From Micromonospora yangpuensis (GTDB taxonomy: Bacteria > Actinomycetota > Actinomycetes > Mycobacteriales > Micromonosporaceae): DNA of 64,000 bases. The notes beneath the pieces are model-generated. The model was not told the DNA's origin, did no database searches, and saw nothing but the letters and a program-made list of their open reading frames with translations. Position numbers and translations under genes: made by a program. Below are positions 8,443 through 16,555 of the stretch, one piece after another. Position 1 is the first letter of the stretch; each line of letters starts with the position of its first letter. The stretch is taken from assembly GCF_900091615.1 (NCBI RefSeq), contig NZ_FMIA01000002.1, positions 186,001-250,000 on the forward strand. Reading direction: 5' to 3'.

Positions 8443-11046
8443 ATGACTCCGGTCCATGATCGATCAGGGCGCCCGGACGGCCGTGCCGCGTTGCCGGATC
8501 TGTTGCGTGGGCACCGCCGCTCCGCCGGGCTGACCCAGGCCGAGTTGGCCGCCCTGGCCGGGGTCGGGGTCCGGACGATCCGGGACCTGGAACGGGGTCG
8601 TGCCGCGCGTCCGCAGCGCACCACCGTGGAGCTGATCGCCGGTGCCCTGGGGCTCACCGGGGTCGTCCGGACGGCGTTCCTCGCCGCGGCGCGCGGGACC
8701 GGGTCCGCCCCCGCCGCGCCCACCGACCCGATGACGAAGGACCTCGACGGTACGCGTACCGCCCTGCCGGCCGCGGTGGAGCTGACCGGCCGCGAGCAGG
8801 ACGTCGCCGAGCTGACCCGACTGGTCACCGGTGACCGGCACCCCCCGGTGGTCAGCCTGGTCGGGCTGGCCGGCGTGGGCAAGACGGCCCTGGCGCTGCG
8901 GGTCGCGCACACCGTCGCGGCCGAGCACCCGGGCGGGGTCGCCGGAGTGCTGGTGGGCGAGGGGTCGGACGTCGGCGACGTACTGGCGGCGGTGGCGGCG
9001 TCCTTCGGGGTCAGCCGGGACACCGAGCTGGCCACCCGGATCGCCGGCCGGCCGGCGCTGCTGCTCGTCGACGCGGTGGAACGGGCCCCGGACCCGGTGG
9101 CCGCCGCGTTGACCAGGCTCGGCGTGACTCTGCCCGACCTGCGGATCATCGTCACCGGACGGCATCCGGTCGGGGTGCCCGCGGAACGCGTCTGGCCGGT
9201 TCCGCCGCTCGACGTACCACCGCCGGACTTCGACCCGGACGGGCCGGCGGCGTTGGCGGCGTACCCGGCGGCGGCGCTCTTCACCACCCGACTCGCCCAG
9301 GTACGCCGGGAGCCGCCCCGGCCGGCCGAGCTGCCGGCGTTGGCCGCGCTGGTCCGGCGGCTGGGCGGGCTGCCGCTGGCCATCGAGCTGATGGCCGCCC
9401 GAGGCCGGATCCTCGACCTCAACGAACTGCTCGACCGGTACGGCGACCGGGTGCTGGACCTGGCCCGCCCCCCGGAGCGCACCTGGCCGGAGGCGCGTGG
9501 CGGTCTCCCACCGGCGGCGGTGACCCTGCGCGAGGCGGTGGCGACCAGTTACCGACTGCTCGCCCCGGACGAGCGCACCGTGCTGCGTCGACTCTCCGTG
9601 TTCCGCGACCGGTGGTCGGTCGAGCTGGCCGAGGAACTGCTCGCCGACCCGGACGGCACACCTGTGGACCGGGCGCCGATGCTGGACCGGCTGCACGAGC
9701 TGGGGCTGCTCAGCGTGGCGAGCCACGGCTCGTTCCGGTTCCGGCTGGTCGACGCGGTACGCGAGTTCGCCGCCGAACAGGCCACCGGCGCCGGGGAGGC
9801 GACCGCCGTCCGGCGGCGGCACGCCGAGATCGTCACCCGGCTGGTGGTCCGCACCGCACCGGAGCTGACCGGCGCGGGCCTGGCCGCCGCCGTACGCCGG
9901 TTGGACGAGGTGAGCAGCGACATCGCCACCGCGCTCGGGCACGCGGCGGTCGACGACCCGGTCACCGCCCTGCGGCTGGCCGCCAGCCTGACCCGGTGGT
10001 GGCGGTTCCGGGGCCGCGACGTCCAGGGCCGGCAGTGGTTGCGGCGGCTGCTGGCCGATCCCCGTACGGCCGACGCCGATCCGGTGCTGCGGGCCTGGGC
10101 GGCGCTGGGGGTGGCCCGACTCGCCGCCGAGCACCGGGCGGGCGCCGCCGAGCTGCCGGGTGCACGCGCCGCCCTGGCGGCCTTCACCGCGGCCGGTGAC
10201 GTCGACGGGGAGCTGGCGGCACGGGCCGTGCTCAGCTCGCTGCTCATCGCCGCCGGCGCACCCGACGAGGCGCGGCAGCAGGCGGAGGCGGTGCTCACCC
10301 TGGCCACCGGCACCGGGCGGGTACGCGACACGGCGGTGGCCCAGAACAACCTCACCTGGCACGACATCCGCCTCGGTGACCTGGTCGGGGCCCGACGGCG
10401 ACTGGCCGCCGCGGAACGACTCGCCGCCCAGTGCGCGGAGCAACGGCTGCGCCTGCTCGTCCGCGCCAACCTGGCCGAGGTGGCCCGGCTGGAGGGCCGG
10501 TACGTCGACGCGGTGGACCAGGGACGACGGACCGCGGCGGCCCTGGTCGAGCTGGGGGATCCCGGTCACCGACGCCGGGTGCTCGGCACGGTCGGGTTGG
10601 CCCTGGCCCAGGACGGCCGCTGGGCGGAGGCCGCCGAGGTGCTGGCCGAACTGCGCAGCTCCGCCGGAGGGGGCCGGGTGGACACGGCGGCCGGTTCCCC
10701 GACGCGGGGCGACCGGTCGACCGGTACGGCGATCCGGCCCGAGGACGGCATCTGCGCGCTGATCGAGGGCAACGTGGCCCTGCTGCGGGGCGACCGTGAA
10801 CTGGCGACGGAGTGGTTCGCCGCTGCGGCCGAGGCGGCCACCGGCGGTCAGGACCGGCGGGACGTGGTGGAGGCGCTGGTGGGGCTGGCGGCGAGCACCG
10901 GGGACGCCGTGGTGCTGGACCGGTTGGAGCGGGTCTGCCGGGACAGCGGGATCCGGTTGTTGCCACAGGAGGAGGGGCTGCTCTACGCGCTCCGGGTGAC
11001 CCGACCGGGACCGCAGGGAGGGTGGCGCGAGCGACTTGCCCCCTGA
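8443..11046 (+). CDS. XRE-HTH / NB-ARC / TPR regulatory ATPase
   Basis: The 867-residue protein begins with an XRE-type helix-turn-helix (LRGHRRSAGLTQAELAALAG, about residues 20-39). An AAA/STAND NB-ARC NTPase follows, with Walker A VGLAGVGKTALAL near residue 143, a hydrophobic strand ALLLVDAVE near residue 205 and the GLPLAIEL motif near residue 310. The remaining 450 residues are Ala/Leu-rich helices of tetratricopeptide type. The domain order matches actinobacterial STAND regulators related to AfsR-like proteins, in which signal binding to the repeats drives ATP-dependent oligomerisation and target-gene control. No obvious target gene is adjacent: the next gene is a convergent MarR regulator. 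Start ATG 8443. Confidence 0.85.
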   Translation: MTPVHDRSGRPDGRAALPDLLRGHRRSAGLTQAELAALAGVGVRTIRDLERGRAARPQRTTVELIAGALGLTGVVRTAFLAAARGTGSAPAAPTDPMTKDLDGTRTALPAAVELTGREQDVAELTRLVTGDRHPPVVSLVGLAGVGKTALALRVAHTVAAEHPGGVAGVLVGEGSDVGDVLAAVAASFGVSRDTELATRIAGRPALLLVDAVERAPDPVAAALTRLGVTLPDLRIIVTGRHPVGVPAERVWPVPPLDVPPPDFDPDGPAALAAYPAAALFTTRLAQVRREPPRPAELPALAALVRRLGGLPLAIELMAARGRILDLNELLDRYGDRVLDLARPPERTWPEARGGLPPAAVTLREAVATSYRLLAPDERTVLRRLSVFRDRWSVELAEELLADPDGTPVDRAPMLDRLHELGLLSVASHGSFRFRLVDAVREFAAEQATGAGEATAVRRRHAEIVTRLVVRTAPELTGAGLAAAVRRLDEVSSDIATALGHAAVDDPVTALRLAASLTRWWRFRGRDVQGRQWLRRLLADPRTADADPVLRAWAALGVARLAAEHRAGAAELPGARAALAAFTAAGDVDGELAARAVLSSLLIAAGAPDEARQQAEAVLTLATGTGRVRDTAVAQNNLTWHDIRLGDLVGARRRLAAAERLAAQCAEQRLRLLVRANLAEVARLEGRYVDAVDQGRRTAAALVELGDPGHRRRVLGTVGLALAQDGRWAEAAEVLAELRSSAGGGRVDTAAGSPTRGDRSTGTAIRPEDGICALIEGNVALLRGDRELATEWFAAAAEAATGGQDRRDVVEALVGLAASTGDAVVLDRLERVCRDSGIRLLPQEEGLLYALRVTRPGPQGGWRERLAP

Positions 11047-11284
11047 CTGTCCCTCGCTCGTCGCTCGCGCCGGCACCCCCCGGTGCGCCCCCGCTGACAG
11101 GGAGACTAGTCAGCGCCATCAAGGCACTACGTACCTTTTGTGGGGTTATTAAGGCTGTGTAAGGCACTTCTGCCGGTCGTTCTGCCGGTGTCGTGGCGCG
11201 CTCTGGCCGTCGCCGGTCGTGATAGTGCGTGGTCGTCGGGCTGCGCGTCGTCGGTGAAGCGGTCGGGACGTTGCCCGCCCGGGG

Positions 11285-11794
11285 TCAGTGGGACCCGGCG
11301 TCGCCCGGACGGTGGTCGGCCGGGTCGGTGCTGCCCGCGGTCGCGCCCGGATGCACCGCGTCGCGGACCCGGCGCAGGCCGTCGAGGAGGGCGGCCAGCG
11401 CCGCCGGGTCGAGTTGGCCGGTGAACCACTGCTCGATGATCCGCAGGTGGCCGGGGAGGGTGGCGTCCAGCCGGTCCAGGCCGGCCTCAGTGACCCGCGC
11501 GTACGAGCTGCGCCGGTCGGAGGGGCAGGCGCGGCGGCAGAGCAGGCCGTCGCGTTCCATCCGGTCGACCACGCGGGTGACCCCGCTGGTGGAGAGTGAG
11601 GTCTGGGCGGCCAGGTCGGTCATCCGTAGCTGGTTGCCGGGTGAGCGGGCGAGGCGGGTCAGCACCTCGAACTCGACCGGGGAGAGGCCGTGCTCCTCAA
11701 GTTGCTCGGCGAACCGGGCCGACAGCCCGGCGTGCGCCTCGACGAGCAGGCCGACGGCGGTGATCCGGGGGTCGTCGAACACGTTCTGGTCCAC
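11285..11794 (-). CDS. MarR family transcriptional regulator
   Basis: The 169-residue winged-helix protein has the MarR core, with SPVEFEVLTRLARSPGNQLR near residue 37 and the recognition helix TSLSTSGVTRVVDRMERDG near residue 64. The wing reads RRACPSDRRSSYARVTEAG. I chose GTG 11794 because upstream codons in this frame lie in the promoter region shared with yceI and no better start exists. It is divergent from the YceI gene, with about 100 bp between the starts, so it probably regulates yceI and itself. The C-terminal 25 residues are Gly/Asp/His-rich and probably disordered. The inducer is unknown. Confidence 0.87.
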   Translation of the reverse strand: MDQNVFDDPRITAVGLLVEAHAGLSARFAEQLEEHGLSPVEFEVLTRLARSPGNQLRMTDLAAQTSLSTSGVTRVVDRMERDGLLCRRACPSDRRSSYARVTEAGLDRLDATLPGHLRIIEQWFTGQLDPAALAALLDGLRRVRDAVHPGATAGSTDPADHRPGDAGSH

Positions 11795-11813
11795 CTGGCC
11801 AGCATACCAGTGC

Positions 11814-11855
11814 TTGACACGGGGAATATTGCTTTGGCTATAGTTGCTCAGGCAA
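11814..11855 (+). promoter_or_regulatory. Promoter of yceI with a possible MarR site
   Basis: TTGACA at 11814-11819 and TATAGT at 11839-11844 form a near-consensus promoter with a 19-bp spacer. TTGCTCAGGCAA at 11844-11855 has inverted TTGC/GCAA arms right at the -10 end, where a MarR dimer could block transcription. The divergent MarR gene starts 20 bp upstream of the -35. Confidence 0.5.
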
Positions 11856-11894
11856 ACTTCGAACCACTCCATACAACCCGCCAGGAGCTGTGCC

Positions 11895-12479
11895 ATGACT
11901 GTCAACGCCAACCCCGAGGTCACCCGGGAATGGAACGGTCTCACCATCCCCACCCCGGGCACCTACGCCCTGGACGCCGCCCACAAGCGGGTCGGGTTCG
12001 TCGCCCGGCACATGATGGTGAGCAAGGTGCGGGGCGAGTTCACCGAGGCGACCGCCACCATCACCGTCGCCGAGGACCCGCTGGCCTCCTCGGTCACCGC
12101 GACCATCCAGGCCGCCAGCATCACCACCGCCCAGGACGACCGGGACGAGCACCTGCGCAGCCCCGAGTTCCTCGACGCGGAGAACCACCCCACGCTGGAG
12201 TTCCGCAGCACCGGGGTGAAGTCCCAGAGCGGCAACGAGTTCGTGCTCTCCGGTGAGCTGACCATTCGCGGCGTCACCCGCCCGGTCGACCTGGAGGTCG
12301 AGTTCGAGGGCGTCGGCCGCAGCCCGTTCGGCCAGGACATCTTCGGCTTCACCGCGAGCACCGAGATCGACCGGGAGGACTTCGGCCTCACCTGGAACGT
12401 CGCCCTGGAGACCGGCGGCGTGCTGGTGGGCAAGAAGATCAAGATCGAGATCGAGGGCGAAGGCATCCGCCAGGCCTGA
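11895..12479 (+). CDS. YceI family lipocalin-like protein
   Basis: The 194-residue protein shows the YceI fold signature: an N-terminal GTYALDAAHKRVGFVARHMM segment near residue 23, repeated beta-strand hydrophobic patterns, FRSTGVK near residue 106, and the closing FGLTWNVALETGGVLVG segment near residue 160. YceI proteins are eight-stranded barrels that bind polyprenoid or amphiphilic ligands. There is no signal peptide, so a cytoplasmic location is likely, as in many actinobacterial members. I chose ATG 11895 because CAGGAG lies 7 bases upstream. The divergent MarR gene is the probable regulator. Confidence 0.9.
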   Translation: MTVNANPEVTREWNGLTIPTPGTYALDAAHKRVGFVARHMMVSKVRGEFTEATATITVAEDPLASSVTATIQAASITTAQDDRDEHLRSPEFLDAENHPTLEFRSTGVKSQSGNEFVLSGELTIRGVTRPVDLEVEFEGVGRSPFGQDIFGFTASTEIDREDFGLTWNVALETGGVLVGKKIKIEIEGEGIRQA

Positions 12480-12805
12480 TCCCCGCCACGACCCGCCACC
12501 GGGCCCGCGCCGTCGACGACGGTGTCGGGCCCGGCGCCGTACCACCGGCAGGTCTTCTCGGGGCGTACCCGGGGGTGTCGGTCCGGCGGGTCGTGTGGCA
12601 CGCCTCATTTCCCCCCGCCGGTGGTGGCCGGCCCCTCCGGCGGGGTAGAGATGCCGCCGGGAGCGCCGCCGCCCGGTCAGGGCCGTCCGGGTCGTGCTTG
12701 GCGGGCCGACGCTGGCCGAGACGGGTACGCGCTCCTAACGTGGGTGGTTCACACCGCGCTTCCGGGACGACGCGTTCCGATCGCGCCACGCGCCGGGAGG
12801 CCAGC
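12480..12805. other. Intergenic region, nothing beyond a hairpin
   Basis: The 326 bp between yceI and the GCS2-family gene hold one hairpin (12499-12534). I see no credible gene or recognised regulatory motif in the remainder. Confidence 0.6.
12499..12534 (+). terminator. Hairpin after yceI
   Basis: CCGGGCCCG (12499-12507) pairs with CGGGCCCGG (12526-12534), and an inner CCGTC/GACGG stem closes a GAC loop. It lies 20 bp after the yceI stop. There is no T-run, as is common in high-GC terminators. Confidence 0.5.
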
Positions 12806-14281
12806 ATGGGCAAGGACGTCGAGCAGAGCGACTACTCCCGAGACGATCGGGTCCGCTACCGGCAGAAGGTCCGGCGGTGCCTGGACGTCTTCGCGCTGAT
12901 GCTGGACGACTTCGGCTTCGACGCCGACCGGCCGATGACCGGTCTGGAGATCGAGCTGAACCTGGCCGACCCGGCAGCCGAGCCGGCGATGCGCAACGAC
13001 AAGATCCTGGCCGACATCGCCGACCCGCTCTTCCAGACCGAGCTGGGGCGGTTCAACCTGGAGCTGAACGCCCTGCCCCGGCTGATCGAAGGCAACGGCT
13101 TCGCCGACTACGAGAAGGACCTGCGCGGCAGCCTCACCCGGGCCGACGAGCGGGCCGCCGACTCGGACGCCCGGATCGTCCTGGTCGGCATCCTGCCCAC
13201 CCTCACCGAGCAGCACCTGGTGGCCGACAACCTCTCCGCCAACGAGCGCTACCGGGTGCTGAACGACCAGATCGTGGGGGCCCGGGGCGAGGACATCGAG
13301 CTGGACATCCAGGGGGTGGAGCGGCTCCAGACCCACACCGACTCGATCGCACCGGAAGCGGCCTGCACCAGCCTGCAGTTCCACCTCCAGGTGGCACCGG
13401 ACAGCTTCGCCGACTACTGGAACGCCTCCCAGGCCATCGCGGGAGTCCAGGTCGCGGTCGGTGCCAACAGCCCCTTCCTGTACGGCCGGCAGCTCTGGGC
13501 GGAGACCCGGATCGCCCTGTTCCAGCAGGCCACCGACACCCGCCCGGACGAACTCAAGGCCCAGGGGGTACGCCCCCGGGTGTGGTTCGGCGAGCGCTGG
13601 ATCACCTCGATCTTCGACCTCTTCGAGGAGAACGTCAGGTACTTCCCGCCGCTGCTACCGATCTGCGAGGACGAGGACCCGGTCGAGGTGCTGCACGCCG
13701 GCGGGGTGCCCGAGCTGGCCGAGCTGCGCCTGCACAACGGCACCGTCTACCGCTGGAACCGCCCGGTCTACGACGTCACCGACGGCCGGCCGCACCTACG
13801 GGTGGAGAACCGGGTACTCCCCGCCGGGCCGACGGTGGTGGACATGCTCGCCAACGCCGCCTTCTACTTCGGGCTGGCCCGGGGACTGGCCGAAGCCGAC
13901 CGGCCGATCTGGAGCCAGCTCACCTTCAGCGCCGCCGAGGAGAACTTCCACGCCGCCGCCCGCCGCGGCATGGACGCGAGCCTGCACTGGCCCCGCCTCG
14001 GCGAGGTGCCGGTCACCAAGCTCGTGCTCGACGTACTGCTGCCGAAGGCCGCGACCGGTCTGGACCGCTTCGGCGTCGACCCGGCGGAGCGGGACCGCCT
14101 GCTCGGCATCATCGAGCAGCGCTGCCGGACCGGCCGCAACGGGGCGGTCTGGCAGACCGAGACGGTCCGGGCGGCCGAGCGGCAACGGGGCCTGGACCGA
14201 CCGGCCGCCCTGCAGCACATGGTGCAGCGCTACGTGGAACTGCAACGCACCAACACCCCCGTCCACACCTGGCAGGTGTAA
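12806..14281 (+). CDS. Glutamate-cysteine ligase family (GCS2) protein
   Basis: The 491-residue protein belongs to the GCS2 carboxylate-amine ligase superfamily. The metal/ATP-binding GLEIELNL motif is at residues 46-53, followed by ELGRFNLELNA near residue 76, a QFHLQV strand near residue 193 and RVENRVLPAGPTVVD near residue 333. Members join glutamate to an amine, for example to make gamma-glutamylcysteine. Actinomycetes normally use mycothiol rather than glutathione, so the real product may be something else, such as an ergothioneine precursor or another gamma-glutamyl compound. GGGAGG at 12795-12800 supports ATG 12806. An interspersed repeat element abuts its stop codon. Confidence 0.82.
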   Translation: MGKDVEQSDYSRDDRVRYRQKVRRCLDVFALMLDDFGFDADRPMTGLEIELNLADPAAEPAMRNDKILADIADPLFQTELGRFNLELNALPRLIEGNGFADYEKDLRGSLTRADERAADSDARIVLVGILPTLTEQHLVADNLSANERYRVLNDQIVGARGEDIELDIQGVERLQTHTDSIAPEAACTSLQFHLQVAPDSFADYWNASQAIAGVQVAVGANSPFLYGRQLWAETRIALFQQATDTRPDELKAQGVRPRVWFGERWITSIFDLFEENVRYFPPLLPICEDEDPVEVLHAGGVPELAELRLHNGTVYRWNRPVYDVTDGRPHLRVENRVLPAGPTVVDMLANAAFYFGLARGLAEADRPIWSQLTFSAAEENFHAAARRGMDASLHWPRLGEVPVTKLVLDVLLPKAATGLDRFGVDPAERDRLLGIIEQRCRTGRNGAVWQTETVRAAERQRGLDRPAALQHMVQRYVELQRTNTPVHTWQV

Positions 14282-14330
14282 GGAAGGGCCCCCTGTTAAC
14301 GCTTTAGGTCGAGCGGGGCACCCCTCTAAC
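14280..14330 (+). repeat. Interspersed intergenic element, copy 2
   Basis: This copy begins AAGGAAGGGCCCC within the stop codon of the GCS2 gene and ends GAGCGGGGCACCCCTCT. It matches the inverted copy at 4437-4485 in order and spacing of its two GC-rich blocks. The GGGGCACCCC half can fold. No T-run follows. Confidence 0.75.
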
Positions 14331-14365
14331 AGGTCGAGGTGGGGGCTGGACTCGGACCGGAGTGT

Positions 14366-16183
14366 TCAGCCGGGTCGGCGGGGGCCGGGGCGAGGCTTCG
14401 GGGCCACCGGGGAGCCCGCGTCGGTCCCGGTACCCGCGTCGGTCCCGGTACCCGCGTCGGGCATCGTCCCGGCCGGGCCGACGGATCCCGTGGGAGCGGC
14501 TGGGCCGGTGGGCCCGGTAGGAGCGGCCGGGCCGGTGGGCCCGGTGGAAGCGGCCGGACCGGCGGAGCCGGCGGAGGCGGCGGAGGCGGCGGAGGCGGCG
14601 GAGGCGGCGGAGGCGGACGGTCCTTCGGCGCCGCTCGCCGAGGCCTGGCCGGACGGGCTCTGGGACGCGCGGCTCCGCGGCTTCCGCTTCGCCGTCGCCG
14701 GACCGGAGACCCGGCTCCGGCCCACGGCCGCGGTCGGCGGGTCCGCTGCCGGGCTGGGCGGGTCGGCAGCGTCGGGCGGGCCGGACCGACCGGTTGCGCC
14801 GGGCGGATCGGGTGCCGATCGTTGCCTGGGTACGCCCGGGGCCGCCCGGTCGGTGCCGGATGACAACCCCGCAGTGGTCGACCCCGTACCGGCCGCCGGA
14901 GGCGTGCCGTCGGCGTCCGGCACCGAAGACCCTGGGCCGGCCAGCGAGGTCACGCCGTCCGGGTTCGGTACGGCGCGCCCGATCCGAGCCGATCCCGCAG
15001 GTTCGGCCCCGGCCGCCGAACGGGCGCGGCGGGCGGCGGACCGTTGGCCGAGTGCGGTCACCGCGACCGAGGCACCCGCCCCGACGATGACGGCGTACGG
15101 GGCCATCAGATGCGCCGACACCTGCTCCGGGCCGAGCACCGCGAGCCGGGGTACGACCAGGAAGTACGCCAATGCCACCAGCAGCGGGCCGGCCGCTCCG
15201 GACACCGCCGTGCCGACCTGACGATGGGGCTGTCGGGCACTGCGTCTGGCCGCGAACCCGCCGATGACCAGGGCGGATCCCAGCGCCAGCGCCGCACCGG
15301 GCCAGTAGAAGTAGTCCCGGAACCAGAAGCCGGGGTTGTCCGCGCTGAGCTGCCAGATACCGAGCTGGGCGGTGGTCAGTCCACGGCCGGAGAGCACCCC
15401 GTCCACCACCGCGGCCACCGCGAGCAGCCACAACCACCCGACGGTCGCCACCAGGTTGGCACGGGCCGCCGGGGAGTGCAGCGCCCAGAGGGCGATCAAC
15501 AACCCGACCAGTACGCCGACGCCCGCGTACCCGCCGGCAACGCTCTGCGGTGAGAAGGTGTCCGGTACGTCGGCCATCCGGGCCGGCACGGCGACCAGTA
15601 GTACGGTGATCATGGCGCCGACCGCAGCTGCGACGGCCAGTGTCAGCCGGCCCAGCACCCCGCCCGTGACCCGCCCGCGACCGTCCTCGGGTGGCGCCCC
15701 GCCTTCGCCCCGGGCCGGGTCGTCGCCGGCCCGGTCCCGACCGGCCCCGGTCCGGGCCGCCTCGTCGCCGGTCGAAGCCCGATCGTCTCCCGTCCGGATC
15801 GGGTCCTCCCTGGTCCGCAGCAGCCCGTCTTCGGTACGGGGCAGCCCGTCTTCGCCCCGGGCCGGGTCGCTTCCGGTACGGGGCAGCCCGTCCTCGGTTC
15901 GGGCCGGGTCGTTCCCGGCACGGGGCAGGGCATTCGCGGTCCGGGCTGGGATGTCGCCCGACGGTTCGTGCAGTCGCTGGGCGCAGGCCGCGCCGACGAT
16001 GGTCGAGGTGGCCGCGATCCAGGTGGCCCAGGCCAGGCTGGCCACCCAGGCGGCCTCGTCCGGGTCCGTCGCCGGGGTGAAGTTGATGATGCCGAGTCCG
16101 TAGCCGAAGCCGAGTTGAGCCGCACCCGCGCCGGCGGCGACGCCGATCGCGGTGATGATGGATCCTGCCCAGCCCCTGGCCAT
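14366..16183 (-). CDS. Polytopic membrane protein with low-complexity tails
   Basis: The 605-residue protein begins MARGWAGS at ATG 16183. The visible hydrophobic segments include two in the first 70 residues, then several after a hydrophilic insert of about residues 75-165 built from degenerate PART/EDGLPRT-like repeats, then five or six more to about residue 375. The C-terminal 230 residues are a disordered Ala/Pro/Gly/Ser tail with SAASAA and GPTGPAAPT repeats, encoded by GGCGGA hexamers near 14570-14620 and 30-bp repeats near 14490-14550. No enzyme motif is recognisable. Other frames through this locus are also open because of the composition, but only this frame gives coherent membrane helices. 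Divergent from the gene pair at 16354. Confidence 0.7.
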   Translation of the reverse strand: MARGWAGSIITAIGVAAGAGAAQLGFGYGLGIINFTPATDPDEAAWVASLAWATWIAATSTIVGAACAQRLHEPSGDIPARTANALPRAGNDPARTEDGLPRTGSDPARGEDGLPRTEDGLLRTREDPIRTGDDRASTGDEAARTGAGRDRAGDDPARGEGGAPPEDGRGRVTGGVLGRLTLAVAAAVGAMITVLLVAVPARMADVPDTFSPQSVAGGYAGVGVLVGLLIALWALHSPAARANLVATVGWLWLLAVAAVVDGVLSGRGLTTAQLGIWQLSADNPGFWFRDYFYWPGAALALGSALVIGGFAARRSARQPHRQVGTAVSGAAGPLLVALAYFLVVPRLAVLGPEQVSAHLMAPYAVIVGAGASVAVTALGQRSAARRARSAAGAEPAGSARIGRAVPNPDGVTSLAGPGSSVPDADGTPPAAGTGSTTAGLSSGTDRAAPGVPRQRSAPDPPGATGRSGPPDAADPPSPAADPPTAAVGRSRVSGPATAKRKPRSRASQSPSGQASASGAEGPSASAASAASAASAASAGSAGPAASTGPTGPAAPTGPTGPAAPTGSVGPAGTMPDAGTGTDAGTGTDAGSPVAPKPRPGPRRPG

Positions 16184-16353
16184 GCGGGGGAGCGTAACGT
16201 CCGCGCGGCACACCGGCGAGTCGTGGCGATTGTGGTGGACTGATCGCAGGTGGCCGGTGACCCGGGGTTGACCCTGTTCGTCTCGGTCGAAGGCTGCCCG
16301 GCCCGCTGGGTGGACCCACGAGGGCCAGGAAGCCCGCCCGGAGGGGACGTGCC

Positions 16354-16551
16354 ATGAGCGAGCCCGCGAGCGAATCATCCCGGCCGCACGAGCGTGCCAC
16401 CGCCGACACCGAAACCGCCGCTGCCGACACCGACACCGAAACCGCCGCTGCCGACACCGACACCGAAACCGCCGCTGCCGACACCGACACCGAAACCGCC
16501 GCCCAGATCGTCGACACCGCCGCCACCATCGGCCCGAGTGCAGCGAGCTGA
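16354..16551 (+). CDS. Short Thr/Ala/Asp repeat ORF coupled to the PASTA gene
   Basis: This 65-residue ORF has a strong ribosome binding site, GGAGGGGAC, 8-9 bases before its ATG. Its centre is three exact 27-bp repeats (16417-16497) that encode a 9-residue ETAAADTDT-type unit. The stop lies 4 bases before the ATG of the PASTA protein, which itself has no good binding site, so translation of this ORF probably feeds the next gene. It is very acidic and lacks hydrophobic segments. It could be a leader peptide or a real small protein. Family unknown. Confidence 0.5.
   Translation: MSEPASESSRPHERATADTETAAADTDTETAAADTDTETAAADTDTETAAQIVDTAATIGPSAAS
16417..16497. repeat. Three exact 27-bp tandem repeats
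   Basis: The unit GCCGCTGCCGACACCGACACCGAAACC less its last bases repeats three times without a mismatch. Because 27 is a multiple of 3, copy-number change would keep the reading frame of the short ORF. Confidence 0.9.
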
Positions 16552-16555
16552 CGAC

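Noticed and set aside
7065..9482. 805-residue minus-strand frame spanning two genes
   Set aside because: It crosses the acyl-CoA dehydrogenase and regulator genes and has the composition typical of antisense frames in high-GC DNA.
8464..11076. 870-residue open frame antisense to the XRE/NB-ARC gene
   Set aside because: It mirrors the regulator gene in a GC-skewed codon frame, is rich in Arg/Gly/Gln/His, and has no recognisable domain. The sense frame has clear HTH and Walker motifs.
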